DNA of 64,000 nt from Cucumibacter marinus DSM 18995. GTDB taxonomy: Bacteria > Pseudomonadota > Alphaproteobacteria > Rhizobiales > Devosiaceae. This document shows, piece after piece, positions 8,808-16,924 of this stretch. The notes beneath the pieces are model-generated. The model worked only from the letters and a program-made list of their open reading frames with translations, was not told the origin of the DNA and ran no database searches. The translations under genes and the position numbers were made by a program. Location: assembly GCF_000429865.1 (NCBI RefSeq), contig NZ_AUCR01000002.1, positions 62,001 to 126,000 on the forward strand, written 5' to 3'. Numbering within the stretch: the first letter of the stretch is position 1; each line of letters starts with the position of its first letter.

Positions 8808-10397
8808 ATGCCCAAAGTTCTCGTTTCCGACAAACTCAGTGAAACCGCCGTCCAGATCTTCCGCGACCATGGGGTCGATGTGGATTTCCTGCCCGATGTG
8901 GGCAAGGACAAGGACAAGCTGCTTGAAATCATCGGCCAGTATGACGGCCTGGCGATCCGTTCCGCGACCCGGGTGACCGAGAAGGTCATCGAAGCGGCGA
9001 CCAATCTCAAGGTGATCGGGCGCGCCGGCATCGGGGTCGACAATGTCGACATTCCGAAAGCCACCGCCAAGGGCATTATCGTGATGAATACCCCGTTCGG
9101 GAATTCGATCACGACCGCCGAACACGCGATCACCATGATGCTGGCGCTGGCCCGCCAGATTCCCGCGGCCGACGCCTCGACCCGCGCCTCGAAGTGGGAA
9201 AAGTCCAAGTTCATGGGTGTTGAGGTCACCAGCAAGGTGCTCGGCATTATCGGTTGCGGCAATATCGGTTCGATCGTGGCCGACCGCGCCCAGGGGCTGA
9301 AGATGAAGGTCATCGCCTTCGATCCGTTCCTGACCCCGGAACGCGCCCTCGATATCGGTGTCGAGAAAGTCGATCTCGACGAGCTGCTCAAGCGCGCCGA
9401 CTTCATTTCGCTGCACACCCCGCTGACCGACGCGACCCGGAATATCATCTCGGCTGAAGCCATCGCCAAGATGAAGGACGGGGCCCGCGTCATCAACTGC
9501 GCCCGCGGCGGACTGGTCGATGAGGTTGCACTTAAAGATGCGCTCGAAAGCGGCAAGCTTGCCGGCGCGGCCATTGACGTGTTCCTCGAAGAGCCGGCCA
9601 AGGACAACCCGCTGTTCGATGCGCCGAATGTGATCTGCACTCCGCATCTTGGCGCTTCGACACAGGAAGCGCAGGAAAACGTCGCGCTGCAAGTGGCCGA
9701 GCAGATGTCGGACTATCTGATGAATGGCGGTGTCACCAACGCGCTCAACTTCCCCTCCATCACCGCGGAAGAAGCGCCCAAGCTGACCCCGTTCGTCAAG
9801 CTTGCCGAAATCCTCGGCAGCTTTGCCGGGCAGCTCACCGAGACCGCGATCTCCGAAATCCGGATCGAATATGAAGGCGCGGTGGCGGATCTCAACACCC
9901 GCCCGATTACGGCTGCGGCGGTGACAGGTCTTTTGAAGCCGCTGCTGGGCGATGTGAACATGGTCTCGGCCCCGGTGATCGCCAAGGATCGCGGCATGCA
10001 TGTCGAGACCACCTCGCGTGAACAGCAGGGCGCCTATGAGAACTATGTGCGCCTGACCGTTGTCACCGAGCGCGGCGAGCGTTCGGTCGCCGGCACGGTG
10101 TTCTCTGACGGCAAGCCGCGCCTCATCCAGGTGAAGGGCATCAATATGGAAGCCGAGGTCACCCCGGACATGCTCTACATCACCAATGAGGACAAGCCGG
10201 GCTTCATCGGGCGGCTGGGCACGCTTCTGGGCGATGAGGACGTCAATATCGCGAACTTCAACCTCGGCCGTCTCGAGGCCGGCAAGGATGCGATCGCGCT
10301 TATCAATCTCGACAGCCCGCTGTCAGATTCCCAGCTCAAGTCGATCGAAGCCATTCCCGGGGTCAAGCAGGCCAAGCGGCTCACCTTCCCGGTCTAG
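8808..10397 (+). CDS. serA: D-3-phosphoglycerate dehydrogenase SerA
   Basis: Oxidises 3-phosphoglycerate to 3-phosphohydroxypyruvate with NAD, the committed step of serine synthesis. The 529-residue protein is the long form: a substrate domain split around a Rossmann domain (NAD loop IIGCGNIG, about 147-154), catalytic Arg233 (CARGG) and His280 (TPHLGAST), then a regulatory domain and a C-terminal ACT domain from about residue 455, the usual site of serine feedback. An in-frame ATG lies five codons upstream at 8793, but GAGGAA sits 7 bp before the ATG at 8808, so that start is chosen. Confidence 0.96.
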   Translation: MPKVLVSDKLSETAVQIFRDHGVDVDFLPDVGKDKDKLLEIIGQYDGLAIRSATRVTEKVIEAATNLKVIGRAGIGVDNVDIPKATAKGIIVMNTPFGNSITTAEHAITMMLALARQIPAADASTRASKWEKSKFMGVEVTSKVLGIIGCGNIGSIVADRAQGLKMKVIAFDPFLTPERALDIGVEKVDLDELLKRADFISLHTPLTDATRNIISAEAIAKMKDGARVINCARGGLVDEVALKDALESGKLAGAAIDVFLEEPAKDNPLFDAPNVICTPHLGASTQEAQENVALQVAEQMSDYLMNGGVTNALNFPSITAEEAPKLTPFVKLAEILGSFAGQLTETAISEIRIEYEGAVADLNTRPITAAAVTGLLKPLLGDVNMVSAPVIAKDRGMHVETTSREQQGAYENYVRLTVVTERGERSVAGTVFSDGKPRLIQVKGINMEAEVTPDMLYITNEDKPGFIGRLGTLLGDEDVNIANFNLGRLEAGKDAIALINLDSPLSDSQLKSIEAIPGVKQAKRLTFPV

Positions 10398-10427
10398 TTC
10401 AACCTTCTCTCCCTCTCTCCCTTGATG

Positions 10428-10467
10428 GAGCGCGGTGACGGCCTGTCCGTCCCGCGCTCTTTTTTTG
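10428..10467 (+). terminator. Terminator of the serC-serA operon
   Basis: GAGCGCGG pairs with CCGCGCTC around an inner GACGG/CCGTC stem, followed by seven T residues. Confidence 0.9.
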
Positions 10468-10498
10468 GGGGGCTGCGGTTGTCGTGGCCAGGGCATGG

Positions 10499-10513
10499 TT
10501 AACCAATGGTTAC
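10499..10513 (+). promoter_or_regulatory. CtrA-like box upstream of the first small lipoprotein gene
   Basis: TTAA at 10499-10502, seven bases, then TTAC at 10510-10513. This is one mismatch from the CtrA consensus TTAA-N7-TTAA and lies 65 bp before the ATG at 10578. Regulation by CtrA is inference. Confidence 0.4.
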
Positions 10514-10577
10514 TTTGTGATTGCCCGCCGCCGCACGAATAGGCTAGTCAGAGTGACCTTAGAAGTTGGAGGACGCT

Positions 10578-10748
10578 ATGAGGGCTTTGAAACTTGCAAT
10601 CGTGACCGCACTCGGTCTGGGTGTCGCCGCCTGCCAGCCGGGCGACCCGTGCTATGACAATGAAGAAATCTGCGCGCTGCTCGCCGCCAAGGTGCTGATC
10701 GGTGGTGCACTGATCGTCGCCAATCATGAAGACGACAAGTATTCGTGA
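10578..10748 (+). CDS. Small lipoprotein, tandem copy 1
   Basis: The product has 56 residues, with a strong TTGGAGGA ribosome binding site before the ATG at 10578. The signal sequence ends in a lipobox (LGVAAC), so Cys19 should be lipidated. The mature part is CQPGDPCYDNEEICALLAAK followed by a hydrophobic stretch and a charged tail; it has two further cysteines (about 25 and 33). Copies 2 and 3 follow within 800 bp, nearly identical through the signal peptide and the cysteine-containing segment but with different tails. Each copy has its own ribosome binding site and terminator. I do not recognise the family. An Asp at the second mature position is not present (it is Gln), so outer-membrane sorting is possible. 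Confidence 0.75.
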   Translation: MRALKLAIVTALGLGVAACQPGDPCYDNEEICALLAAKVLIGGALIVANHEDDKYS

Positions 10749-10776
10749 GCTGAAGCCGAATTCATCGCGCTTCACC

Positions 10777-10805
10777 AAGCCCCCGGTTTTCCGGGGGCTT
10801 TTTTA
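10777..10805 (+). terminator. Terminator after lipoprotein copy 1
   Basis: AAGCCCCCGG / CCGGGGGCTT stem with a TTTT loop, then a T run. Confidence 0.92.
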
Positions 10806-10922
10806 TTCTCGAGGCCAGGGCTGTTGAAACGGCACAACAGGTACGAACGGAATGCCTTCGCGCCCTTGCGTGCCGGCCTGTTTTGGAGTTGGCTTGCATC
10901 CAGAACACCTCGGGAGGACGTC

Positions 10923-11126
10923 ATGAGGGCATTGAAGCTAGCGGTGATCACCGCGATGGGTTTGGGGGTGGCAGCCTGCCAGCCCGGCGAACCCTGTTAT
11001 GAAAAAGAAGAGATCTGTGCGCTGCTCGCGGCCAAGGTGATCATTGGTGGCATCCTGATTTCGTCGGCCGGCGATGAGGACGACGGTCCCTCCGAGGTCA
11101 TCGTTATTGAATCGCCCGAAAACTGA
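10923..11126 (+). CDS. Small lipoprotein, tandem copy 2
   Basis: The product has 67 residues, with the ATG at 10923 preceded by GGGAGGACGTC. The frame is open upstream to 10824, but similarity to copies 1 and 3 begins at this MRALKLA. It has the same lipobox cysteine (Cys19), the same CQPG.PCY core and the EEICALLAAK segment; the tail is longer and acidic and contains a short VIVIE run. It has diverged more from copies 1 and 3 than they have from each other (Glu for Asp, Lys for Asn in the core), so it may be the older duplicate. Confidence 0.75.
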   Translation: MRALKLAVITAMGLGVAACQPGEPCYEKEEICALLAAKVIIGGILISSAGDEDDGPSEVIVIESPEN

Positions 11127-11153
11127 TTGAATCGACACTGTATCTCAGTAATT

Positions 11154-11185
11154 TGCCCCGACGATCTCGCCGGGGCATTTCTTTT
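11154..11185 (+). terminator. Terminator after lipoprotein copy 2
   Basis: TGCCCCG / CGGGGCA stem with a 10-base loop, followed by a T-rich stretch. Confidence 0.8.
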
Positions 11186-11303
11186 GTGTCGCTTTAATTA
11201 ATCGATCGGTTTTTCGTGTCTTGTCAGGATTTTGTTGGCGCTCTCTTGCAGCATAAGTTCAAATCCGGTAGTGGCGGACTGAGCCAATCAACTGGAGGAC
11301 GCA

Positions 11304-11498
11304 ATGAGGGCTTTGAAACTCGCCATCGTGACGGCACTTGGGCTTGGGGTGGCTGCCTGTCAGCCGGGCGATCCGTGTTACGACAATGAAGAAATCTGCG
11401 CTCTGCTGGCCGCTAAGGTCATCGTGGGCGGCATTCTGATTTCTTCGGCCAATGACGAAGAAGGGCAGGACAAGCTTCCGCCCCAGACGCAGGGGTGA
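11304..11498 (+). CDS. Small lipoprotein, tandem copy 3
   Basis: The product has 64 residues, with the ATG at 11304 preceded by ACTGGAGGACGC. The first 40 residues are almost identical to copy 1, including lipobox Cys19 and the two later cysteines; the tail is distinct and proline/glutamine-rich (KLPPQTQG). The upstream 175 bp is AT-rich and contains a TTTAATTAATCGATCGG stretch, so this copy probably has its own promoter. Function is unknown. Confidence 0.75.
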   Translation: MRALKLAIVTALGLGVAACQPGDPCYDNEEICALLAAKVIVGGILISSANDEEGQDKLPPQTQG

Positions 11499-11523
11499 GG
11501 CTGACCGGCCCCTGACATTTGCG

Positions 11524-11552
11524 ACCCCCGGAACGATGTTCCGGGGGTTTTT
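11524..11552 (+). terminator. Terminator after lipoprotein copy 3
   Basis: ACCCCCGGAAC / GTTCCGGGGGT stem with a GAT loop, then TTTTT. It may also serve the opposing EamA gene. Confidence 0.9.
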
Positions 11553-11582
11553 GTTGCCCGGCGGCGGGCCAAAACTTGCGTA

Positions 11583-12554
11583 TCACTCGTTCTCGGCAGG
11601 CGCGGCGGCGGGGCGGCGTGCGCCGGTCTTTCGGCTCGCAGCATACTCGGCCAGCACGATGCCAATCACGACCAGCACGAAGGCAAGGTAGTGATAGCTC
11701 TGCAGCACTTCACCGATGACAATGACCGACAAGATTGTGCCCATGACCGGAATGAGGTTAATGAACAGGCTTGCCCGGTTGGCGCCGATCCGCTCGACGC
11801 TCCAGGCGTAGCAGAGCTGTGACAGGATCGATGGGAAGATTGCGGTATAGACAACGATCATCCAGCCCTTCGGCGTGACCCGCGACAGGGAATCCGCCAT
11901 CCCGGCGGTGCCGCCCCCGAAGCCGAGTTGATAGGCCAGGGCGGCGATCATGGCACCGAATGAACAAACCGCCAGAAAACTCATCCAGTGGATCGAGGGG
12001 CGGAACCTGAGCGCCAGCGAATAAAGCGTATAAACGACACAGGCGGCCAGGACCAGCGCATCGCCCTGGTTGACCGACAGGGTCAACAACCGGCCGAGGT
12101 CTCCGTGGCTGGCCACGAACAGAACGCCCAGAATGGTGATGAACACCCCGGCGATCTGCAAGAGGCGCGCGCGGACCCGGAAGACCAGGAAATTGCCCAG
12201 CATCACCATCACCGGGATCGAGGCCTGTTCGATCGAGACATTGAGGGCCGTGGTGAACAGCGGTGCCGTGTAGAGCAAGGCGTTGAAGGTGGCGAACCCG
12301 ATGGCCCCGAACAGCAGCAGCATGATCAGCGTGCGCCGGATTTCGGGCCAGTCCTTGCGCAAATGCGGCCATGCCAGTGCGAATGTGACCAGCACGGCGC
12401 CGACGAAACGGGCGGAGGCCAGCATCAGGGGGTCGATCTCGCCGACGGCGAGTTTGCCCGCTACCGCATTGCCGCTCCAGAACAGTGGAGCGAGCATCAG
12501 GATGAGATAGGTGCCGGAGCTGATTTTGAGGCTGTCGGATGGGGTATGAGACAT
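11583..12554 (-). CDS. EamA/DMT-family membrane transporter (second)
   Basis: A 323-residue inner-membrane protein with about ten hydrophobic segments in two EamA repeats. The first repeat begins at a W.GN motif (FWSGNAVAGK) and the C-terminal tail is basic and cytoplasmic. It resembles the drug/metabolite exporters of the RhaT/EamA group and is not close to the one at 5218-6174 outside the family motifs. The ATG at 12554 is the only good start. It is divergent from purA, with a 154-bp intergenic region that contains GGATAA/TTATCC inverted repeats near 12655-12685. The substrate is unknown. Confidence 0.87.
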   Translation of the reverse strand: MSHTPSDSLKISSGTYLILMLAPLFWSGNAVAGKLAVGEIDPLMLASARFVGAVLVTFALAWPHLRKDWPEIRRTLIMLLLFGAIGFATFNALLYTAPLFTTALNVSIEQASIPVMVMLGNFLVFRVRARLLQIAGVFITILGVLFVASHGDLGRLLTLSVNQGDALVLAACVVYTLYSLALRFRPSIHWMSFLAVCSFGAMIAALAYQLGFGGGTAGMADSLSRVTPKGWMIVVYTAIFPSILSQLCYAWSVERIGANRASLFINLIPVMGTILSVIVIGEVLQSYHYLAFVLVVIGIVLAEYAASRKTGARRPAAAPAENE

Positions 12555-12708
12555 GGCATAGGCGTTTTGTCACAACAGCGCTTTTGGTGTACAGCCCTTT
12601 GGGCAAATCGGGCACAAACACCGGGTTGCAGGAATCGCACGGATAATGGCTATCCCGCTGGGATAAGAAGTTATCCGGACGGATAAATTCGGATCGCGTG
12701 AGGACTAA

Positions 12709-13998
12709 ATGGCGAATGTGGTGGTTGTCGGCTCGCAGTGGGGCGACGAAGGCAAGGGCAAGTTCGTTGACTGGCTGTCGGAACGGGCCGATGTCGTGGT
12801 GCGCTATCAGGGCGGCCACAATGCCGGCCATACGCTCGTCATCGACGGGGTCGTCTACAAGCTCAGCCTGCTGCCCTCCGGTGTTGTTCGCGGTCAGCTG
12901 TCGGTCATTGGCAATGGCGTGGTGGTCGATCCGCATTTCCTTGTCGACGAGATCAACCGGCTGCGTGGGCAGGGGGTCACAATCACCCCGGACAATCTAC
13001 GCCTTGCGGAGAATGCCCCTCTCATTCTGAGCCTGCACCGCGATCTCGACGCGTTCCGCGAGAATGCCAATTCGGGCCTCAAGATCGGTACCACCAAACG
13101 CGGCATCGGCCCGGCCTATGAAGACAAGGTCGGCCGGCGCTCGATCCGGGTGATGGATCTGGCCGAGCCCGAAACGCTGATGACCAAGATCGAACGCCTG
13201 CTGACCCACCACAATGCGCTCAGGCGCGGCATGGGACTGCCCGAGGTCGAGGCGCAGGTGATCTATGACGAGCTGATGGCGGTTGCCGACGACCTGCTGC
13301 CATTCATGGATCGGGTCTGGCATCTTCTCGATGCAAAGCGGCGCCAGGGCGCGCGAATCCTGTTCGAAGGGGCGCAGGGCGCACTGCTTGATAATGACCA
13401 CGGCACCTATCCATTCGTAACCTCCTCGAATACGGTGGCCGGGCAGGCGGCGACCGGCTCCGGGCTGGGGCCAGGCTCGATCGATTATGTGCTCGGAATT
13501 ACAAAGGCTTACACGACCCGGGTCGGGGAAGGGCCATTTCCGAGCGAACAGGATAACGAAACCGGTCAGTTTTTAGGCGAACGCGGCCATGAATTCGGCA
13601 CAGTTACCAGTAGAAAACGACGGTGCGGGTGGTTTGATGCGGTGCTGGTTCGCCAGACTGTGAAGACCTCGGGCATTTCGGGGATCGCCTTGACGAAGAT
13701 CGACGTGCTCGACGGTCTCGATGAGATCAAGGTCTGTGTCGCCTACGAACTCGATGGCGAACGGATCGACTATCTGCCTGCATCCATGGGAGCCCAGGCG
13801 AGGGTCAAACCGATCTACGAGACCCTTGAGGGGTGGAGCGAAACCAGCGCCGGGGCACGGAGCTGGGCGGATTTGCCGGCGCAGGCAGTCAAATATGTGC
13901 GCCATATTGAGGAGTTGATCGGGTGCCCTGTCGCGCTGTTGTCCACCAGCCCCGAGCGCGAAGATACCATTTTGGTACAAGACCCGTTTCAAGACTGA
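12709..13998 (+). CDS. purA: Adenylosuccinate synthetase PurA
   Basis: Condenses IMP and aspartate using GTP, the first committed step to AMP. The protein has 429 residues, the normal length. The N-terminal GTP-binding signature [11 protein letters not shown] (about 8-18) carries the catalytic Asp, and the QGGHNAGHT segment carries the catalytic His. The TSS..AGQ and TRVGEGPFP segments of the family are also present. The ATG at 12709 is preceded by GAGGACTAA. It is followed after 44 bp by the large membrane-anchored protein gene on the same strand, which could share its transcript. Confidence 0.97.
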   Translation: MANVVVVGSQWGDEGKGKFVDWLSERADVVVRYQGGHNAGHTLVIDGVVYKLSLLPSGVVRGQLSVIGNGVVVDPHFLVDEINRLRGQGVTITPDNLRLAENAPLILSLHRDLDAFRENANSGLKIGTTKRGIGPAYEDKVGRRSIRVMDLAEPETLMTKIERLLTHHNALRRGMGLPEVEAQVIYDELMAVADDLLPFMDRVWHLLDAKRRQGARILFEGAQGALLDNDHGTYPFVTSSNTVAGQAATGSGLGPGSIDYVLGITKAYTTRVGEGPFPSEQDNETGQFLGERGHEFGTVTSRKRRCGWFDAVLVRQTVKTSGISGIALTKIDVLDGLDEIKVCVAYELDGERIDYLPASMGAQARVKPIYETLEGWSETSAGARSWADLPAQAVKYVRHIEELIGCPVALLSTSPEREDTILVQDPFQD

Positions 13999-14042
13999 TG
14001 AGAATTCGATAGAATTCCAACGGAACCAGTATCGAGTAGCTG

Positions 14043-16247
14043 ATGGCGGATTACAAAGAGTTGTTGCGACGGGCCATAGCGGCCCTGCCGGAAAACAACG
14101 GGGCAGCGCGTCGAACTGTTTACGAAAAAGCCCGCGGAGCGCTGGTCGCACAGTTGCGCGCCATCGAGCCGCCTCTTCCTGCGCGCGATATCACGCAGCA
14201 CCGGCTTAACCTTGAAGATTGTATTCGCCAAGTCGAGCAGGAAGCAACACAGTCGCTGCTGCGGCACCACGATAGTGACCCGGATGCAACGGAGCCGGAT
14301 CTGGCCGAGGAACTGGTGCCCGAGCCGCAGCCGGTCCGCAATGTGCTGCATACGCGGCCCTCGGAAGTGGCCGAAGAGGCAGAAACCGGCGGCCACCCGG
14401 CATCCAACGGGCATGACCAGCATTCCGAACTGAAGTCTCAGCCGCCTGCGCCAAAGCCGGCGCCCAAACCGGCTCCGCAGCCTGCGCCGAAATCCGCGCC
14501 AAAGCCTCAGGCTGCGCCGCGCCCGGCACCCACGCCGGCGCCGGCCAAGGTTGCGACGGCCAATGCCCCGCGCCCCGCGCCCCAGCCCGCCCCGCAGTCA
14601 GGGGCGGCGACCGCCTCTGCGGTCCGGCTGGCGGAAGTGCCGGTTGTCGATTCCATCGAAGCGGTGATCGCCCAGTCCGAGATCGAGGATGAACCCCGTG
14701 CACGGGCCAAGCCGGCGCCGCGTCCGGCAGGGAATGACGAGGAGCCGCCCTCCGAACTGACTGCTGCGATCAGCGCCGCCATGTCGAGTGTGCGTGAAGT
14801 GGAGGTCGAGGATTCGCCGGTCGAGCGCGCCGAAACGCTTGATGACGACGACAATCCACAAGCTGCAATCGACCGGGCCATCGCAGCGCTTGACCGCGAG
14901 GCCAATTCGCCGACGCCGGACGAGCTCGAAGAAGAGGACGAGCCGGTTTACGACTATGAACCGGAGCCCGAGCCGGAGCCCGAGCCTGTGCGCCGGCCGG
15001 CTGCCGCACCGCAGCAGCAAGCCCAGCACACGCACCGGGTCGAAGAGCCTGAACCGCCGCGGCTCAATGAGCCGGTGGCCAGCGATCCGGGGCCGTCTGT
15101 TGAAGATTCCATATTTGCCGCCTTCCAGGAGGCACCTGAACCCCGGCGCGCGCCCGTCCAACGCGACGACGACCGGTTCGAAGCCTCGGTTGGTGCAGAA
15201 TTCGCGGCTCAGGCCGATACCCAGGAAGGGGGCGGCCGCAACGGGCTGACGATCTTCCTTGTGGTCGTGGTCCTGTTGCTGGTTGGTGCTGGTGGCGCGG
15301 GCTTCTGGGCCTGGCGCGAAGGCATGGTCGATATTTCAGGGCTGATGGCCCAGGTGGCGGGTGGCGACGACTCCGGCGTCACCACGACCAGCGAACCCGA
15401 ACCCGAGCCGACGACCCAGCAGGCCGAGACGCCGGTTCCCGCGAACACCCAGCCCTCGGGTAATACCAACCAGCAGGGCACCACCCAGGATGTCGCCGAC
15501 CAGACCGCCGGTCCCAATACCGGTAGTGGCAAGACTGACGAGCGCCTGCCGGCTCAGGAGAGCGGCGTGCGGGTGATCGGGGAGTCAGCGCCGCAGGTGA
15601 CCGACCCGGCCGAGGGCAATACCCAGGTGGGCCAGAACCCTGGCGAAGATACCGAAGTGGCCGATCTCGGCGACAGCGCCGATACGGCAGGCTTGCCGGA
15701 CCCGGCGCTCTCAGTCGGCAGCCAGTCGATCCTGCTCGAAGAGCAAGGTGGCAGCGCCGGGCGTTCGACGCCATTCTCGGGCACGGTTGAATGGACGCGC
15801 GATGTCGATGAACTCGGCGAGCCAGTCATTCGCGGGGTTGCCAGCATTCCGGCGCGGAACCTGACCGTCGACCTCCTGATCCGCAAGAACTCCGATGATG
15901 CGCTGCCCGCCAGCCATCTCATGGAGATCAACTTCAATGTGCAGGAGAGCTTTGTGGGTGGCGGCATCGCCAGCCTGCCGGGCGTGCTGCTCAAGGATCA
16001 GGAACTGGCGCAGGGCAAGCCCCTTGTGGGCGCCTCGGCGCGGGTGTTCGACAATTCCTTCCTGTTCGCGCTCAGCGCCGACCAGGCCGACGAAACGCGC
16101 AATCTCGAATTGCTGTCCGGCCAGGAATGGGTCGATCTGCCGCTTGTCTACTCAACCGGCCGGCGCGCCATCATCACGCTCGAAAAAGGCGAAGAAGGTC
16201 AGTCGGTCTTTGATGGTGTGATGACGGCCTGGGGGAACGGCGGCTAG
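14043..16247 (+). CDS. Single-pass membrane protein with a disordered N-terminal arm and a periplasmic C-terminal domain shared with the caspase-PDZ protein
   Basis: The protein has 734 residues. Residues 1-70 form a compact charged helical unit (begins MADYKELLRRAIAALPENNG), like the start of some other rhizobial proteins. Residues about 135-190 are a Pro-Ala-Lys repeat and about 200-395 are acidic and disordered. One transmembrane helix spans about 401-423 with basic Arg before it and WAWREG after it, so the long arm should be cytoplasmic and the C-terminus periplasmic. A Thr/Gln/Asp-rich linker leads to residues 563-732, which align with the shared domain of the caspase-PDZ protein and its secreted neighbour (EW.RD.D..GEP, LPAS, GVLLK, GASA..FDN, WVDLPLVYSTGRRA). 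It meets thiQ convergently: both genes stop within one CTAG (16244-16247). I know no function. Confidence 0.82.
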   Translation: MADYKELLRRAIAALPENNGAARRTVYEKARGALVAQLRAIEPPLPARDITQHRLNLEDCIRQVEQEATQSLLRHHDSDPDATEPDLAEELVPEPQPVRNVLHTRPSEVAEEAETGGHPASNGHDQHSELKSQPPAPKPAPKPAPQPAPKSAPKPQAAPRPAPTPAPAKVATANAPRPAPQPAPQSGAATASAVRLAEVPVVDSIEAVIAQSEIEDEPRARAKPAPRPAGNDEEPPSELTAAISAAMSSVREVEVEDSPVERAETLDDDDNPQAAIDRAIAALDREANSPTPDELEEEDEPVYDYEPEPEPEPEPVRRPAAAPQQQAQHTHRVEEPEPPRLNEPVASDPGPSVEDSIFAAFQEAPEPRRAPVQRDDDRFEASVGAEFAAQADTQEGGGRNGLTIFLVVVVLLLVGAGGAGFWAWREGMVDISGLMAQVAGGDDSGVTTTSEPEPEPTTQQAETPVPANTQPSGNTNQQGTTQDVADQTAGPNTGSGKTDERLPAQESGVRVIGESAPQVTDPAEGNTQVGQNPGEDTEVADLGDSADTAGLPDPALSVGSQSILLEEQGGSAGRSTPFSGTVEWTRDVDELGEPVIRGVASIPARNLTVDLLIRKNSDDALPASHLMEINFNVQESFVGGGIASLPGVLLKDQELAQGKPLVGASARVFDNSFLFALSADQADETRNLELLSGQEWVDLPLVYSTGRRAIITLEKGEEGQSVFDGVMTAWGNGG

Positions 16248-16924
16248 GCCGGCTTTCGCGACACCCCATCACTTTCAGCTTCGATAGCGGCCGGCACCAG
16301 CCGGCCGTTTTCCATTTCAAGGGTGCTGTCGGCGAGGGCGGCGATATCGTCCGTGTCGTGGGAGACAAGAATGGTGTGCCAGCCTCGTGTGCTCACCTTG
16401 TCACGAATGAGTGCGCGCATGTCCGCCGCGGTCTCCGGATCGAGCCCGGTGAGGGGTTCGTCAAGCAACAGGATCGGCTTGTCGCGGATGAGGGTGCGGG
16501 CCAGTGCTACGCGCTGCTGTTGACCGCCGGAGAGGCGCGAAGCGCGTCGATCCGCCAGGCCGCCGAGCCCGACCTCTTCGAGCGCCGCCTCGATACGCGC
16601 CCGGCCCTCGGGGCCGCGCAGTTCACCGGCAGGCAGGCCGAGGGCAATGTTGCGCGCGGCACTCAGATGATCGAACAGATTGCCGGACTGGAACAGGATC
16701 GACACCGGGCGGGCCTCGGGTGCGCGCGGCAGCAGATCTGCGCCGTCGAGGGTCAGGTTGCCCGATTTCGGCGTCCTGAAACCGGCGATCAGATCGAGCA
16801 GGGTCGATTTGCCAGAACCCGACCGGCCGATGATGCCGAGGATCTCGCCCGGCCCCACCGAGAGGTCGAAGGTGAAGGCAGGACCGCCGGGATAGGCAAA
16901 TTCAAGGGCATCAAGCGCGAGCAT
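16244..16924 (-). CDS. thiQ: Thiamine ABC transporter ATP-binding protein ThiQ
   Basis: The 226-residue ATPase subunit of the thiamine/TPP importer. Walker A GRSGSGKST is at about 34-42, the signature LSGGQQQR at about 130-137, Walker B ILLLDEP and the switch histidine in LVSHD. Its length and the lack of a C-terminal regulatory domain match ThiQ. The ATG at 16924 overlaps the end of thiP by 14 bp, as in translationally coupled transporter operons. The stop codon lies in the CTAG shared with the convergent gene. Confidence 0.93.
   Translation of the reverse strand: MLALDALEFAYPGGPAFTFDLSVGPGEILGIIGRSGSGKSTLLDLIAGFRTPKSGNLTLDGADLLPRAPEARPVSILFQSGNLFDHLSAARNIALGLPAGELRGPEGRARIEAALEEVGLGGLADRRASRLSGGQQQRVALARTLIRDKPILLLDEPLTGLDPETAADMRALIRDKVSTRGWHTILVSHDTDDIAALADSTLEMENGRLVPAAIEAESDGVSRKPA

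Noticed and set aside
8751-10001. Long open frame antisense to serA (about 416 codons)
   Set aside because: It is a shadow of the GC-rich third-position pattern of serA; it has low-complexity His/Arg/Gly composition, no ribosome binding site, and no recognisable domain.
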